DNA from: Piezodorus guildinii
Lineage: Eukaryota; Arthropoda; Insecta; Hemiptera; Pentatomidae
DNA: 64,000 nucleotides
Direction of reading: 5' to 3'
Assembly: GCA_023052935.1 (NCBI GenBank)
Contig: CM041292.1
Coordinates: 106,881,906-106,945,905 of the forward strand
Shown piece by piece: positions 11,715-23,800 of this stretch. The first letter of the stretch is position 1; every line of letters starts with the position of its first letter. The notes beneath the pieces are model-generated. The model did no database searches, was not told where the DNA came from, and saw only the letters and a program-made list of their open reading frames with translations. Made by a program: the position numbers and the translations under genes.

Positions 11715-14460
11715 GTTGCCTATACCAGATTTTTTAATTTTTAATAATGATAATGAATAATTATTGAAATAAAATGCTTTTTTTACTTTCTCTCTGTGAA
11801 CCACTAAATTTAGTTTTTGTATTGAATAGGGACTAGAAAAGTTAAATAGATGAATAAATACACAACATTCCCAAGATGCTAATGAAATCGGAGTTTAGAT
11901 ATCTATTTTCCTTTCACAACTTTAATATTCATTTTTCAATTTAACCATAAAACTTTTTCTTACCAAAAGTTAGAACAGAGGATAATAGTATGTTGAGTAC
12001 TTGGACATTGTTTCCTGTAAGTCTAGAACCTGATGTAGAAAAATTGATGATTTTTTTTAACTATAAAAGAGTTACCTATTGAGGACGCCAAACTACTAGT
12101 AATCTCGCAGCTTCTTTCCAGATCAATTATTTACAGTTACGGTAAAGGTCGTAGAATAATATCGGAACAGATCTAAGTGTGTTGTGGGCGTACATTCCCG
12201 ATCGGGCGCCATCTCGAAAAAAAAAAAAAAATGACTCCAGGTAATATTTTGACCAAAACTAAATAAACCACCTCAGTTAGAATCAGTGAAAAGCCCAGCG
12301 ATTGGGCAGCAGTTTTCTTTATTTGTTACATCGTATTCCACATTGCGTGCCAAATTCTGAGAGGCGTAACTCCTTTTATTTAGTCCATTACAAAGGTTTG
12401 TTAATCAAAATAATAAAAAAAAAAAAAAATCATTTGCAGCATTCTATAATACAAGTATTTGCCCCTAAATAATATATATTTTATCATACTTTATTACAAC
12501 CTTTTTGCATGTATAATATTTTTATCATCTTACATTATATTACTTCTCTCTTATTTCGATTTAACCCAATCATAATCTTATTTATATTTCCAACTTCCTT
12601 TGATACTTTATCATTTCATCAATCAATTTCCAATTTTTAAAAAATTCACTGTTATCTTCATAGACTGTAAATAAGAAAGGCTAATCTTTATTTCTGTCTC
12701 CAGACCCTAGATTATTATCATTTGTTAATTTTATTTTATTTGTATCTTTATTTATTCTTCTTTGTAATTTTATTTCTTTTAATTTTTATATTTTCTGTAT
12801 ATAAGGAATAAATGACTTCTTATAGCACTAATACTCATTTTCCTAGATTGTGGCAGAGTGTATTAGTTCTGTAAATAAAACAATTTAAAAAAGTAAGTTT
12901 CTGGACTAATATGAATAAAAATTCTTTACTGTGTTTAATAAAGGTATTCAGATAAATAGGATAAGATATTGCTAACATACCCAATTCTGTTTAGTATCAG
13001 ACGATTTGGTAGAAGATATCGATTGCCATTTGAATTATTGCATATGGTAACCTGGCCAGCTGCCAGCACTGTCTTGTCCCGCTGGCTTAAGCCTTCATGT
13101 TTTATTTATCCAGTTGAAATGACCTTGATTTTCTCTGAGAGGATATGCTGCTATTAGGAGTACAAAAGAGGTAATTGCTTTCATCTGAAAGGTCTTTTAA
13201 CAATCTATTTATCTTAATAAAAGAGAGAAATTAATAATGCATTATGATTAATTTATTTATAGAGTTAAGTTGCTTTTGGAGTGAAGACCCTTGTGTGTAA
13301 ACAAAGCATGCAATATTAATAACGGCAAAGTTATTAACAACAAAGTCTATAATTAATATAAAGTCTATTACAGACAAAGTCTTTAATAACGGCTTAAATG
13401 ATGTATGTTTTTAATATTTGAAACATTAATTAATTAAAAATGTATACATTCATTTGTTGCCTGTAAATCAAATGCAACATTCAAATAGAATTCGTTTTTT
13501 TTTTTGTTTTTTCTTGGATTTTTTCTGGGTTTATATCTCTACTTCTTTAACTTAATAGAACTGATATTCCTTGGCAGTCTAATTTATACATCATATATTT
13601 ATTGTAGAGGATTTTTTTAATAACGTAGTAGTCAAAAGGAATGAATTTCTGACATTTTACTTTTAGCCATAATAACAAAATAGAAATAATGTAAAGTCTG
13701 CCATGAGAACTAATTAAAAAAAAGGTTGTATAACATTAAATTCATATATATTTAGCTGAGGGAATTTTACTGTGGAAATCGTGATGGTCTTCGAATAATT
13801 TTGCAAGAGACCGAGGAATTTCGAAATTGAATATTTCTCTGTTGTACTTGGGGCATTCCTCAGTTATGCGCTTTAATATTATTTCATATCCTCTTGTTAC
13901 CAAATTGCTGTGGATTACTTGGTGGTTTCAAAGTCGGAGCCGTGCGGTGAGAACTTCCTTCTTGGGTTTTTAGAGCGGTGTTTAGTCCTCCACATTATAT
14001 AGGAGTGGTATGTATATTTATGGGGTGTCATAATTAAGTATTTCTAGAGGGCCATAAAAGATAATTTCTGCCTTAAGCTATGGTCATTTATAATAAATAT
14101 TGTATTACTTCATAAAATTGCCTTGCCTTATTACATCATTGATGAAACACTTTCAAGGCAAGATAGCTGGTTATAGTTAAGAATGGACGTGATCTCACGT
14201 ATATCGCTGCGTGCGTTTAAAGGAAGATAATTGTTTCTCAGTCGCAGTTTTGACCACTTATGTTTACAATTTAGAAATATGTTAGGATGTTTCAACCCTT
14301 ACTGATAGTGAATTTTGAATCACAGAATTGCTTTGCGGTTAGTGATTTGTTAGTATATTAATGAGGAGTGAATGATTTTTTTTCCGAAATCTGAGACAAC
14401 CGTGCATGTAGCATGAACAATAAAATGAGGTCTGATATAGATTAAATTTGGTGCAGCAGT
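11715..14460. other. AT-rich stretch; possible LINE 3' tail near 12780-12890
   Basis: No genes were recognised. The sequence around 12790-12890 (a TTCTGTATATAAGG stretch, then 'tgtggcagagtgtattag', then a 'ctgtaaataaaacaatt' ending) looks like the 3' terminus of a + strand LINE, but no coding part precedes it. Elsewhere only A/T tracts stand out. Confidence 0.35.
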
Positions 14461-14465
14461 GATTA

Positions 14466-14519
14466 AATATGCTGCTAATTAAATATTATATAATATAATT
14501 TAATTATATAATATAATAT

Positions 14520-14581
<62 letters not shown>

Positions 14582-14635
14582 TATATAATATAATATTATA
14601 TAATATAATATTATATAATTAAATATTAAATATTT
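14466..14635. repeat. AT-only palindromic tract with (AT)n core
   Basis: About 170 bases almost free of G/C: an (AT) dinucleotide core (about 14528-14576) flanked on both sides by near-palindromic TAATATAATATTATATAAT-type sequence and ended on both sides by 'aattaaatatta'. It can in principle extrude as a cruciform. It sits directly against the truncated end of the SINE fragment at 14640. Confidence 0.85.
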
Positions 14636-14639
14636 GGAG

Positions 14640-14805
14640 GGCGATCCTGGGGAATGGAGACCCTCCTGGGGCAGACCCAGTCTCTTTAAAGTGGGTACCC
14701 AAAATGGGGAATAAACCTGGCAGCTATGCGTGATCTTGGCCGAATCACCTCATTCACGGCCTTTGGCCTAGAAACACTACGAATCTCTACATGTACTTTT
14801 TTTAT
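14640..14805 (+). repeat. 3' part of the tRNA-derived SINE, + orientation
   Basis: Matches the reverse complement of 20450-20640 block by block: 'ggagaccctcctggggcaga', 'aaagtgggtaccca', 'aacctggcagct', 'aatcacctcattcacggcc', 'ttggcctagaaaca' and 'acgaatctctacatgtact'. The tRNA-like head is missing and the break coincides with the AT tract, so it is 5' truncated or was interrupted there. Confidence 0.8.
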
Positions 14806-15838
14806 TTGTTTATTTCTTTTTTTGAAGTCTTGTTATTTTTTCCAATAAAATACTTGATGGAGTCGATAAATTTGTTTGTATCAATGAATAACTACTTATT
14901 TCATTTGATCTTACCGTTTAAGGCCATTGCTCATTTAAATACATAAAATGATTAATAGAAAACGAAATGGTCGATTCAACGATCGTGAATTCCCGTCCAA
15001 ACGAATCAATATGATCATCAGAAAGCTTGTTTACTATCGCTCATTTCTTCTTTGTAAATAACGGTACGATTAATATGTCGTAATTGTGTCATAACGTCTA
15101 TAGACTTAGACATTCTCTGAACATTGTCAGCAAAATGAAAACAAGAAGTATATAGGAGCTAGGAGAAAGGTGGTGGGAGGGGGAGGAAGAGACGAGTTTG
15201 GAAACAAACCGCATAATACTGGCTGGATGGAGTTTTGAGTAGGAAAGTTGTTGAGGTATCATATGCCGTATCCGCCATCATTTTCCAATTTCCCTCACAA
15301 ATGGACTCCCACTTAGCTGGGCGGATGCTATCTATAGAGTTACATTGTATTCCACTTTTCCTTCATTTTCCTGTTGTATTTTTTTTGTTTGTTTTTTCTT
15401 TTTTTTTTTTTTTTTGAACGCCATCGACGAAACAGTATCCGATGCTTTTGAATAATAGATGTTTTTAAAAATTAAGTCAGCAGAGTTCGTAACGATTCAA
15501 CTTTTAAACGGAACTACAACAAACCATCTTTTTCTAGTTTTATAAACTTGAATCTTGGATTAGTAATAATCTAATTCTATTGCATACTATTTCTTTTTTT
15601 TTTTTTTTTTTGTAATACAGCTTACCATGATTCCGTTTTTCTTATAAATAAATACAATAAGACTGGGCAGTTAATTTTTTCAACTGGATTTTATTACAAA
15701 ATATAGTGAAAAAGATATAAACATTAATTTTAAATCTCCAAAATAGCGGAGTTACAAGCGTATACATATGAAAGATTTCAATTTGTTTCCATTTTATCTC
15801 TATCTTTTCAACTAACTGTCATGGGCCTATTTATGGCT
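14806..15838. other. AT-rich stretch without recognisable genes
   Basis: Contains long T runs at 15399-15414 and 15596-15611 and a purine-rich patch at 15160-15195. No coding similarity was found. Confidence 0.4.
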
Positions 15839-15839
15839 A

Positions 15840-16666
15840 AACAATTTTTTATTTATTTATTTATAGTAATTTACAACTGTACTAAAGAATACAATAAGTA
15901 AATATGTAGAATGAATATAAAAAGTCATGAAAATGTCTTAAGAAAGAACCACCCAGTGGTAGCACTTCACTAACTATTTTAATATAGTAGGTCCCGAGGC
16001 CACCTTCTTTTCAGTCGCCTTGGAGGGTTATCAGGAATATCTGAGGAAGATAAATTACGGACAAGTGGGTTAGTATGGACAGGGAGTTTAGAATGGAAAG
16101 AGGAGTATCTATTACGGGCTATGTCTGCAACAAATGGGATGTTTAGGTCATTATGGAGGAGTTGATTTGTGACAAAATAAGGAGCATTCAGGATTTTGCG
16201 AAGGATTTTGGATTCTAAGGACTGGATGCGGGAGGAATTCGGTTGTTTCGTAGAGCCCCAAAGCTCGATTCCATATGTCCAAATAGGTCTGATAATTGTG
16301 ATGTAGATGAGTCTTTTGTAATGTACTGGAAGTTTTGAACGTTTGTCTAGTAAGTGTTGTAGTAATCGATATCTTCGAGCAGTTTCTTGTCGTTTCAGTT
16401 TTGTGTGAGGATTCCAAGTAAGGCGCTTGTCAAGATGGAGACCTAGGTATCGGATTTGTTCTACAGAAGTAAGGATAATGCTATTAAAGGATACTAGGGG
16501 CAGGAAGTCATCGGTTTGCGACAAAGGGTAAAGGTGATTTGGTGGGATTTGTTGGGATTTATTTTAATCCTCCAATTTTGACACCATTCTTCAATAGCTT
16601 TGATGTGGGACTGAAGGGTTTGGGATGCAGTAGTTGGATCATTATGGACGGATAAGACACACGTGT
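15840..16666 (-). pseudogene. 5'-truncated Jockey LINE (family A)
   Basis: Minus-strand coding runs from a piece just after the RT catalytic centre (TCVLSVHNDPTTASQT, then IKAIEEWCQNWRIKINPNK) through LDKRLTWNPHTKLKRQETAR and IIRPIWTYGIELWG to DNPPRRLKRRWPRDLLY and its stop at 15979. A 3' UTR follows to about 15845. The YADD catalytic motif itself lies just beyond the truncation, which therefore removed everything upstream. There is one frame change near 16525. It is the closest relative of 9625-10150 and 51950-52590. Confidence 0.88.
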
Positions 16667-17465
16667 CGGATAAAATTTAAATTTGTTTTTCTTTATTCTC
16701 TTTTTTACAATTATTCGCGGTTTTGACGAAGAACAGTAATACAATTTTCCTGTATCTTCCAAAATAATTTTATACCGTGGGTACTTCTAGACAGTTCCTC
16801 TTGTCAACCTAATGAAGAAATAAAAACGAATTTTGGAATTCATGTCTTTGACTTTAAGATATTGCTATACATATTATTTTAAAGGTCAGTTAATGAAATT
16901 ATATTATATCTAAGAGATCTTAGAGATAGTGTAATACCGTAAAATTTGGTGAATAGGAACTCTATGGTACTTTGAACAATATAACAAATTTATTTTTTTA
17001 TCTCAATTGATTCAACTATAAATAAAATCGTAATAAAAGGTCTACATTCCCTCTATTCCATATTTACTGGGTGTGTGTGTTTTTGAATTGTATTTAAAAA
17101 AATAAAATATAAATATTACTTAACAGTAACCGGAACCCATTCACCCTACAATAGGGGTGAACAGGAACGACATTGAAAATGTTGTGTTTAAATTTACAAC
17201 ATGAATGAGAATAGTTTAAAATGCTTATTAAATTACTTTTCTAATTGAAATATTTTAAAAATATAAATTAAGTGACTTATATTCCAAAAAAGGTCACTTT
17301 AACCACTTATATTCTAGAATTGAGGTCTCTTATATTCTAAAATAGTTTTAAATCCCCACACTTTCCTAGAAAGAGCAATAAATGTCAGTAGATGGTGTAT
17401 GCACTTATATCATTGGTCTGATAATGAAACAAACCCCATTAATCTGGCAGAATTAGAAGGTCCGT
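16667..17465. other. AT-rich stretch without recognisable genes
   Basis: Nothing recognised. The short phrase CCCATTCACCCTAC at 17147-17160 recurs nearly unchanged at 18587-18600, either side of the RTE-like fragment, but the sequence between does not support a simple target duplication. Confidence 0.35.
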
Positions 17466-17469
17466 TTTG

Positions 17470-17650
17470 CTCTTAAAACTTCAATATAACTTCACTAGGG
17501 CAAAATGAACGTCCTCTTGAGTTGGGACAAACATATAAGTTTGTTTGATTCTTTAGTGAAACAGACCGATGTATCCTTCATCATCAGGTTTTAAAACCTT
17601 AGAAACATAAAGTCGAAAATTCTCAGGTGTTTTTCCAGATACTTTATTAA
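17470..17650 (-). pseudogene. remnant of an unidentified transposase-like ORF C-terminus
   Basis: One minus-strand frame, broken by stops, reads EEEE-DFLLNKVSGKTPENFR, LYVSKVLKPDDEGYIGLF, stop, RIKQTYMFVPTQEDVHFA. The order (acidic lead-in, 'YV.KVL..DDEGY', basic pair, 'F..P..EDV') resembles the C-terminal tail seen in several insect DDE-transposase-like proteins. I cannot name the superfamily. The adjacent RTE-like LINE at 17655-18590 may have inserted into it. Confidence 0.3.
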
Positions 17651-17654
17651 GTAA

Positions 17655-18590
17655 AAAGTCTTCTTCTTCTTCTTTTTTTGCATCACCCTGTAGTGTAGGG
17701 TGTTGCATACCCTTTCAGCGTAGGGGAGCGTTTAGCCAGGATTGCCAATATTCCCTGTTGTATGCTAGATTTCTGGCTGAATATTTTTATTTCGTTTCTT
17801 GCATAAGCGGTCTACGTACTCCAGGTACGTCATTCTTGGTCGGCCACGGGGTCTTTTACCAATGGGAATATAGTCCATGGTTTTCAATGGATCTCTGTGT
17901 CCCTCCATCCGGACAACATGTCCAAACCACTTAAGCCGCCGAGTTTCCAGGACATCCTTCTTTGAGGGAACTCCTAACTCCTCTCTGATCCTATCATTGC
18001 GGATGCAGTCCCGTCTTGTTCTCCCTGCGATTCTTCGGAGAAATCTCATCTCCGCAGCAATGACTTTGCTCTCCAGTCTGCTATTCATCACCCAGCTTTC
18101 TGCACCATAAAGGAGTATAGGAAGGTACACCGCCTTAAAGATGTGCAGTTTCACATTTCTGCTGACTTCTCTCTTCCCGATCACTGTATCGCAGATCTGT
18201 TAGTATACAGCGTTGGCCTTGCTTATCCTGTTCACTATTTCTGAGTCTACTTTCCCAGATCTATGCATGACAGCACCGAGGTAGGTGGAATCTGACACAT
18301 CTTCCATCGCCTCTCTTCTTGAACATCTTCCTGTACCCTTCCAACCTGCAAGATCTTACTCTTGCTGGTACTGATGGTCATGCCCTTCCTGCGGAGCTCT
18401 TCATTCCATTCGTCAACTGCTTGCTGCAATTTCTCTACAGAATCTGCAATCAGGACAATATCGTCCGCATACAAGAGAAGTAAGAAGTCGCCCACTGAAA
18501 TTTCATAATTTGTGAGTGATGATTCCAAATCTAGGTACATCTTCAGGTGTGTTGTGAGGTGAATGGGAACAGAAAAAAACTGTGTTCCCA
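17655..18590 (-). pseudogene. RTE-like LINE fragment, RT centre to C-terminus
   Basis: Two minus-strand open pieces in different frames. The upstream piece (to 18591) holds the RT catalytic centre LLYADDIVLIADSVEKLQ with YADD at 18460-18471, followed by WNEELRRKGMTISTSKSKIL. The downstream piece (18184-17765) holds YLPILLYGAESW, RRDCIRNDRIREELGV and ETRRLKWFGHVVRM, ending GKRPRGRPRMTYL. This order is typical of RTE-clade proteins in insects. The pieces are joined by a frame change near 18190-18250. No endonuclease or upstream RT blocks are present, so it is 5' truncated. Confidence 0.8.
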
Positions 18591-18599
18591 TTTACCCTA

Positions 18600-19025
18600 C
18601 ACTTCAAAAATGTGAATGCCATAAACTAAAAAATCTGATGCTAAAAACTGTTGAAAATGATATATTGAACATGGCACTTTATGCAAGAAGACAACTTAAA
18701 GAACAGTAAACAGATGCTCATTTAGAAGCCATATAGATTTTTAACAGTTTTATACTTACAGGTAAAGTCTGTGGAAAAGAAAACGTTCGTAGAAACTGGT
18801 GAAATTCATCACAGGTTCAACTAATAAGTCAAAAGTACTACCAGCAGAACAAGACCACATAATTCTATTATTTACAGGATGGCCAACCAATAACAGCAAC
18901 ATTAATTCCTGTACGGCACAGTAAGTGGCTTTAACGCAACTTTGAAATAATATTGAAGTTTTGTTCCCTTTCAGACCACTGTCCCTATACATCCCATTTT
19001 ACGGTATATGTGTGATATTATCTTA
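18600..19025. other. unassigned stretch
   Basis: Locally more balanced in base composition than its surroundings, with a minus-strand open stretch (18756-18992) that I do not recognise. It may belong with the transposase-like remnant at 17470-17650, split by the RTE-like insertion, but there is no motif to prove it. Confidence 0.25.
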
Positions 19026-19029
19026 ATAT

Positions 19030-19570
19030 TTTATTTATTTTACATTTTGGTGCCGTGTGCCACAACGTTAGCTTAGAGGCAACGTTCTTGGGGCTTATTG
19101 CAATTGTTTAAATAATTTAATATGTTTTATGATGTTCATCAAGTTGTTGTGGAATTTCTTTTCATTTCCTATTAACTGTGGCAGTTCAGTTAGGCCCGTT
19201 GATTGCATTCTTCCTTCTTTCTCATTCGTATTGATTGCGCTCCGTTAATATGTGTTTAGAACAGCAGTGCCTTTCAGTAAATACCTGTGTATGAGCCTCG
19301 TCTGTCTTATCTTTAACCTCGTGAACACTAATTTCTCTCTTCTTTGACATGAGACTATGCTCCAGGGCTACGTGTGGGTTCTTATTGACTTGAGTAAGTT
19401 CTCTTGATAAACTTGCCTTCAATTTTAGTCCTAAGCCTTCCTAGTTTCCTTTCTTATTTGTGACTTAAAGTCGGGAAAGGGGAATGGAAATTCGGGGAAC
19501 TGGGAAGAGGGTACAGGCTTCTTTAGAAGCGCTATCCGCTAGTTCATTCCCCTCTTTTCCTCTTTGGTCC
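19030..19570 (-). pseudogene. 3' end of an RNase H-bearing LINE
   Basis: Minus-strand translation from about 19565 gives an RNase H end (RGKEGNELADSASKEA), then IPLSRL, then a broken tail corresponding to SKKREISVHEVKDKTDEAHT. That tail aligns with 'SSKRRDQLVFTRLRIEHTRL' in the copy at 44800-45195. A 3' UTR hairpin (ggtgcc...ggcaac, 19049-19083) closes the element. RNase H downstream of RT is known in the I/R1 group and some Jockey-like lineages; clade unresolved. Stops and frame changes show decay. Confidence 0.65.
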
Positions 19571-19971
19571 ACATTAAATTAACAGTTTTGTATCTTGTTA
19601 TATATTCAAAGAGAGTCAAAATGTTTGATAAAATGTAATTTATATGGGTTTTTATTTTTATAGATGCTAGTGAGAGTCGATAATGAGTCTAAACTTGTTA
19701 ACAACTCTTCATAGTTATTCAGTATTAATATTGACTCTAATGCCATGTTTATTGCAAAAACAACTCTGCTGAGAATAGTGTAAAAATATTTGGTAATGGA
19801 TATCGAATGATTTCTGTGCCAATTATTATAGAACAACTAACATCGTTATCAGGTTTTGACCCGTATGTGAATATTAAATCATTTTTTTGATAACTTGAAG
19901 TGTATACTGTGAAGTAATTATGTGTCATATAAGGATATCTATGAATTTTGGATAAATTAACGAGTTATATT

Positions 19972-20860
19972 AGATTAGATTACATTAGATTAGATTAGAT
20001 TTTTATTGTCTTAGGGCCTGAGGCCCTTTCTTACAGACAAAGTAATAATTTTTACAATAATTAATGTGCCAAAAAAAAAAAAAAAAAAAAAAAGACAGTT
20101 TTAAACAATACATATATAACCCTTTTTTATTTTTTTTTTATTTTAATAAACATAAAACAGTAAATATTTTAAATTATACAAAAAGAAAATAATAATAATA
20201 ATAAACAAAATTTATGTAGACTATTTAAAATAAAAATATTTTAAAAATAAATAAAGTTAGAGGTTAAATTTTGTTCAAATTTGATGCCAAAGTGAAAATG
20301 GTTTGGGTGGACTATCTCTACTTTTCAACGAGGATCAAGGGTTATTGAGCCTGGGTGTGGAGGAGGATGGACGGGTGACACAGGACTGATGCCCTGAAAT
20401 CCTGGAGTTAACTTTTTTTTTTTTTTTTTTTTTTTTTCTTTTACCTGTAGCACTGCAACCCATGGAGGGTCTTGGGCTCAGTACATATAGAGATTCGTAC
20501 TGTTTCAAGGCCAACGGCAGTGCAATGAGGTGATTAGGCCTTAATCGCGCTCAGCCGCCAGGTTTTTCCTCAATTAATTTGGGAACCCACTTTATAGAGG
20601 CCGGTTCTGCCCCAGGGGGGGTCTCCATAAACCGACTGAATTAACAGAATAGATAATATTCTGCCACAGCCGGGATTCGAACCCAGGACCCGGAGCACAG
20701 TAGACTAGCGCTCTATCCACTACACCACGCCGCTCCCCTAGGAGTTAAACTTTAGCCTAACCAAATCTTGGAGGGCATTGTAAGCCCTTCTTAAAGGTTG
20801 TGATCCAATCCTCCGCGTAAGAGTGTAAGCACTGTCTTAATAAATTTCAATAGTAGTTTC
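19972..20860 (-). mobile_element. probable LINE 3' end with TCTAA-type tail, split by a SINE
   Basis: On the minus strand the sequence ends with a small hairpin (GGGCCTCAGGCCC), then AAGACAATAAAAATC, then a tandem 'taatc' tail (19970-20000), a common LINE 3' end style. A GC-richer stretch on either side of the SINE (20277-20405 and 20745-20860) reads continuously across the target duplication and looks like 3' UTR or decayed coding sequence. No protein motif was recognised, so the family is unknown. Confidence 0.4.
20413..20740 (-). repeat. full-length tRNA-derived SINE with target-site duplication
   Basis: The minus strand starts at 20740 with a tRNA-like head: A box within GTGGTGTAGTGGATAGAGCG and B box GGTTCGAATCC (about 60 bases apart). 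A unique body follows (CTGTGGCAGAATATTATC, ACCCCCCTGGGGCAGAACC, AAACCTGGCGGC, TCACCTCATTGCACTGCC), then a 25-base poly-A (poly-T on the + strand, 20413-20437). Flanks carry GGAGTTAA at 20404-20411 and 20741-20748, an 8-bp target-site duplication. Such SINEs are pol III transcribed and copied by LINE enzymes. This is the reference copy for three other fragments in the window. Confidence 0.92.
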
Positions 20861-20864
20861 CTTT

Positions 20865-23800
20865 TATGAAATGAAAATAATACTTTTTGTATTAAAGAAA
20901 CATTATTTAGTTACATTAAAAAACTATAGTTAAACAAAATTTAATAATAAAGGATTTTCAGGACTTATATGAACGTATATGTCTTCTTCAATATATATTT
21001 ACTATCCGTTCACTGGTTTTTATTTTATTTATTTATTTTTTTGGTACTTTTAATAGCAAAAAACATCTTAGTTATTTATGCCAGCTATATTTATTTCGGA
21101 ATAATTAACTTAAAATACATAATATTAGTTAGGATTAATAATAATGAAAGTAACAAATTATAAAAATAGATAAACAATATTATTTAAAATGAAAAATATA
21201 TTGTGATAATTTGAAAGATATAATATCGAAGGAACAAAAACAAATACAACTTTTAAAAAATTAAATGAAAGTAAAACTAATAGAATGAAGTAAAAGAAAA
21301 AATATAATGTCATTAGCTTGTAGAAATCAATTTTATAGAAAAGACCCATCAATTCATCAATCCTATTTCCATCGTTTCTCAAGGCAACCGCGACTTTAAG
21401 TTGTTTTCCCTTTTGGTACAATTTCTTGATGTAGAATAGACTCTCTTCCAAAATATGAGCTACTGTCAAGGTTCTCATACAATGCCTTGGGTGTCACATC
21501 TTGGGCACATTTACTATTTATTATTTAGTAATGTTGATTGTATATTTTTTATTTAGTAAATGTATATATATATATATATATTTGAAAATATTATAAAGAT
21601 AAATTCTCACTTTCTTCTTTCATTTAGCAAAAATAGAAAATACGTATATATACATACGTCCATAGAAATAGAGTAAATGTTTGTTTTGAAGTCGTCCTTT
21701 ACCAATAACTAGACTATTCCAATGGTATTTTTTAATATTGATACGTGGTATAATTTAATTTTTATCTACGTTAATGAATAATTAAACAAAAGCGAATGAT
21801 CGAAGTCATTTGAATACACCATTAAAACTGATATCACCTCAATACACAACCTTTTAAATTTGATAATAAGACAAACAAATGTATGAAGCAATCAATTACT
21901 CTTTACATCCAATGTGGTATTTAATCCTTAAGAAACCGATTATAATATTGTTTCCCATTTAGTATATTGCCTCAAATTGATATACATTTTATGCGATTTT
22001 AAAATAGATAATTCACACGGTGTGTTTTATATGGTTTGAGTTCAATTATGTTACCGAATAGTCTATTTTTATAAAGTTTAAATAAATCAACAGTTTGTAT
22101 TATTCTCCTTCTTTTTTCATTCCTCTTCCTCATCAAAGGTCTGCCTAATGATAGATTCTTAGTACTCAAAATTTTGATACACTGAAACATGTTTTTTCCA
22201 ATTATGTTGCGTCTTTAGAGGTAAACAGGATTCTTCTTCCTTATAATGAAGACCTCTGTCTTATTTCAATATAATTAGAAAAGCTTTTCTTATTTCTTCC
22301 ACCTCAAGTATCCTACAACTACCTTGATGCTTTATCGAATCCTCCTTTGAGTGGCAACCTCGTCTGAATTTAAATTAGTTTAAGATAATGCTAATGACGG
22401 AAAGCTCTTCAAACAATGTGGCATTGTAGATAATTTTTGTTGTTGTTATATTAAATCAGAAATAAATTGTATTTTAAATGTTTTCTCAATTTTCACGCAG
22501 TATGATTCGGTCTAATTAGTAGTGTTATATTCGATTTTCCCATGTTATTAAGATGTATGTATCTATTGATTTTATGTATAACTTGTTGTCAAATTGTAAT
22601 AATACTATTCGAGGAGGTAAGCGGATGAATATATCCATAGCCAATCGTGGAAGTGCAATAATACGTTGTGGTGATCCTCATTGGCTCACTGGAGTGTGTA
22701 CTCAGGAACAATACTAATTCTGTTTGTATTATGGTTAGCTTATGCTGGTTAAGCTCTCTCGCTGGCTCCGAAGGCAATTTATAACTGTACTATTATAAAG
22801 TCATTTATAAACATGAATCATTTGACTACGTCGCATAATGTGTATAGTCGTACCTGGTTACAGTTTGTTTATTCATTTATTCGGACAGTTTTAAAAAGGG
22901 AGTATTTTTATCTAGGAATAGAGTAATTTTATCAATTAAGTTTTAAATACAATAGGGATACTTAACGAATACTTGATAATTCACAGGTTAGGGCCTCCAA
23001 TTTCTGCCCCTATTAGTATAACCAAGGATTTTTTGCTCTCTTCAAAAATCCTAGAGCTGTTTTTTTGGTTTGAACCAGCACCTTTTATTATTTTCATTCT
23101 AAGGGTCTTATTTGTAAATATATTACAACTTAATTATTTTATTTTTTTAGTTTAGCAATATGTTCCTCAAAGCCATGATCACATTAGTCCGGAAATCAAT
23201 TTTGTATTTTTATTTTATTCTTAAGGGACTTTAGTCTGAGGATAATAATTATTTCATTTGATTTCACCTTGGTCATAGAAGGCTGTTTTGCTAGACACTA
23301 AACCACAGGAAACACAAATACTATTACACTACTATCACACAACACTATAGACGAAGGATGAATAATCTATTTATTTTTTAATAATTTGTTTAATAATAAC
23401 TAAATTTTCTATAAATACAAATCTTCTGTAAAAATTATTTTATTTTATTTTTTAATTGCAGAAAGTAAGAAATTTACGCATCTGTCCTGCTCAGCTAACT
23501 CGGTGAAGTTAATCCAATGTTTTAAACATCGTATAATTAATTATATTTAAAGGAACGATCGGGACAGACTATCAGAAATTGGTTTAAACGGCAAATACAC
23601 AATTGAGACATTTATTTCCAAAAGATACTAAAGGACATTTTTTTACTAAATTGATATGTTGACGTATTTGTATTTTCATTTATTTTGAAATTAAATATTA
23701 ACTATAACGAACTCGAATCAATCAATTTTACTAAACGTTATTCACATATAAACCATCACATTGTAATACATTCATTTCCTATTGGTCGAAATCCGTCCAA

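Noticed and set aside
18556..18600. Near-palindrome gtgaatgggaacag...ctgtgttcccatttac as a regulatory hairpin or TIR
   Set aside because: It sits at the RTE-like fragment's truncation junction; one occurrence only, and more likely chance or junction duplication.
21158..21478. Minus-strand open frame of 106 codons with a helix-like start (HILEESLFYIKKL), faintly like a bHLH second helix
   Set aside because: No basic region or first helix precedes it, and the second half is low-complexity Phe/Leu/Tyr. No family support.
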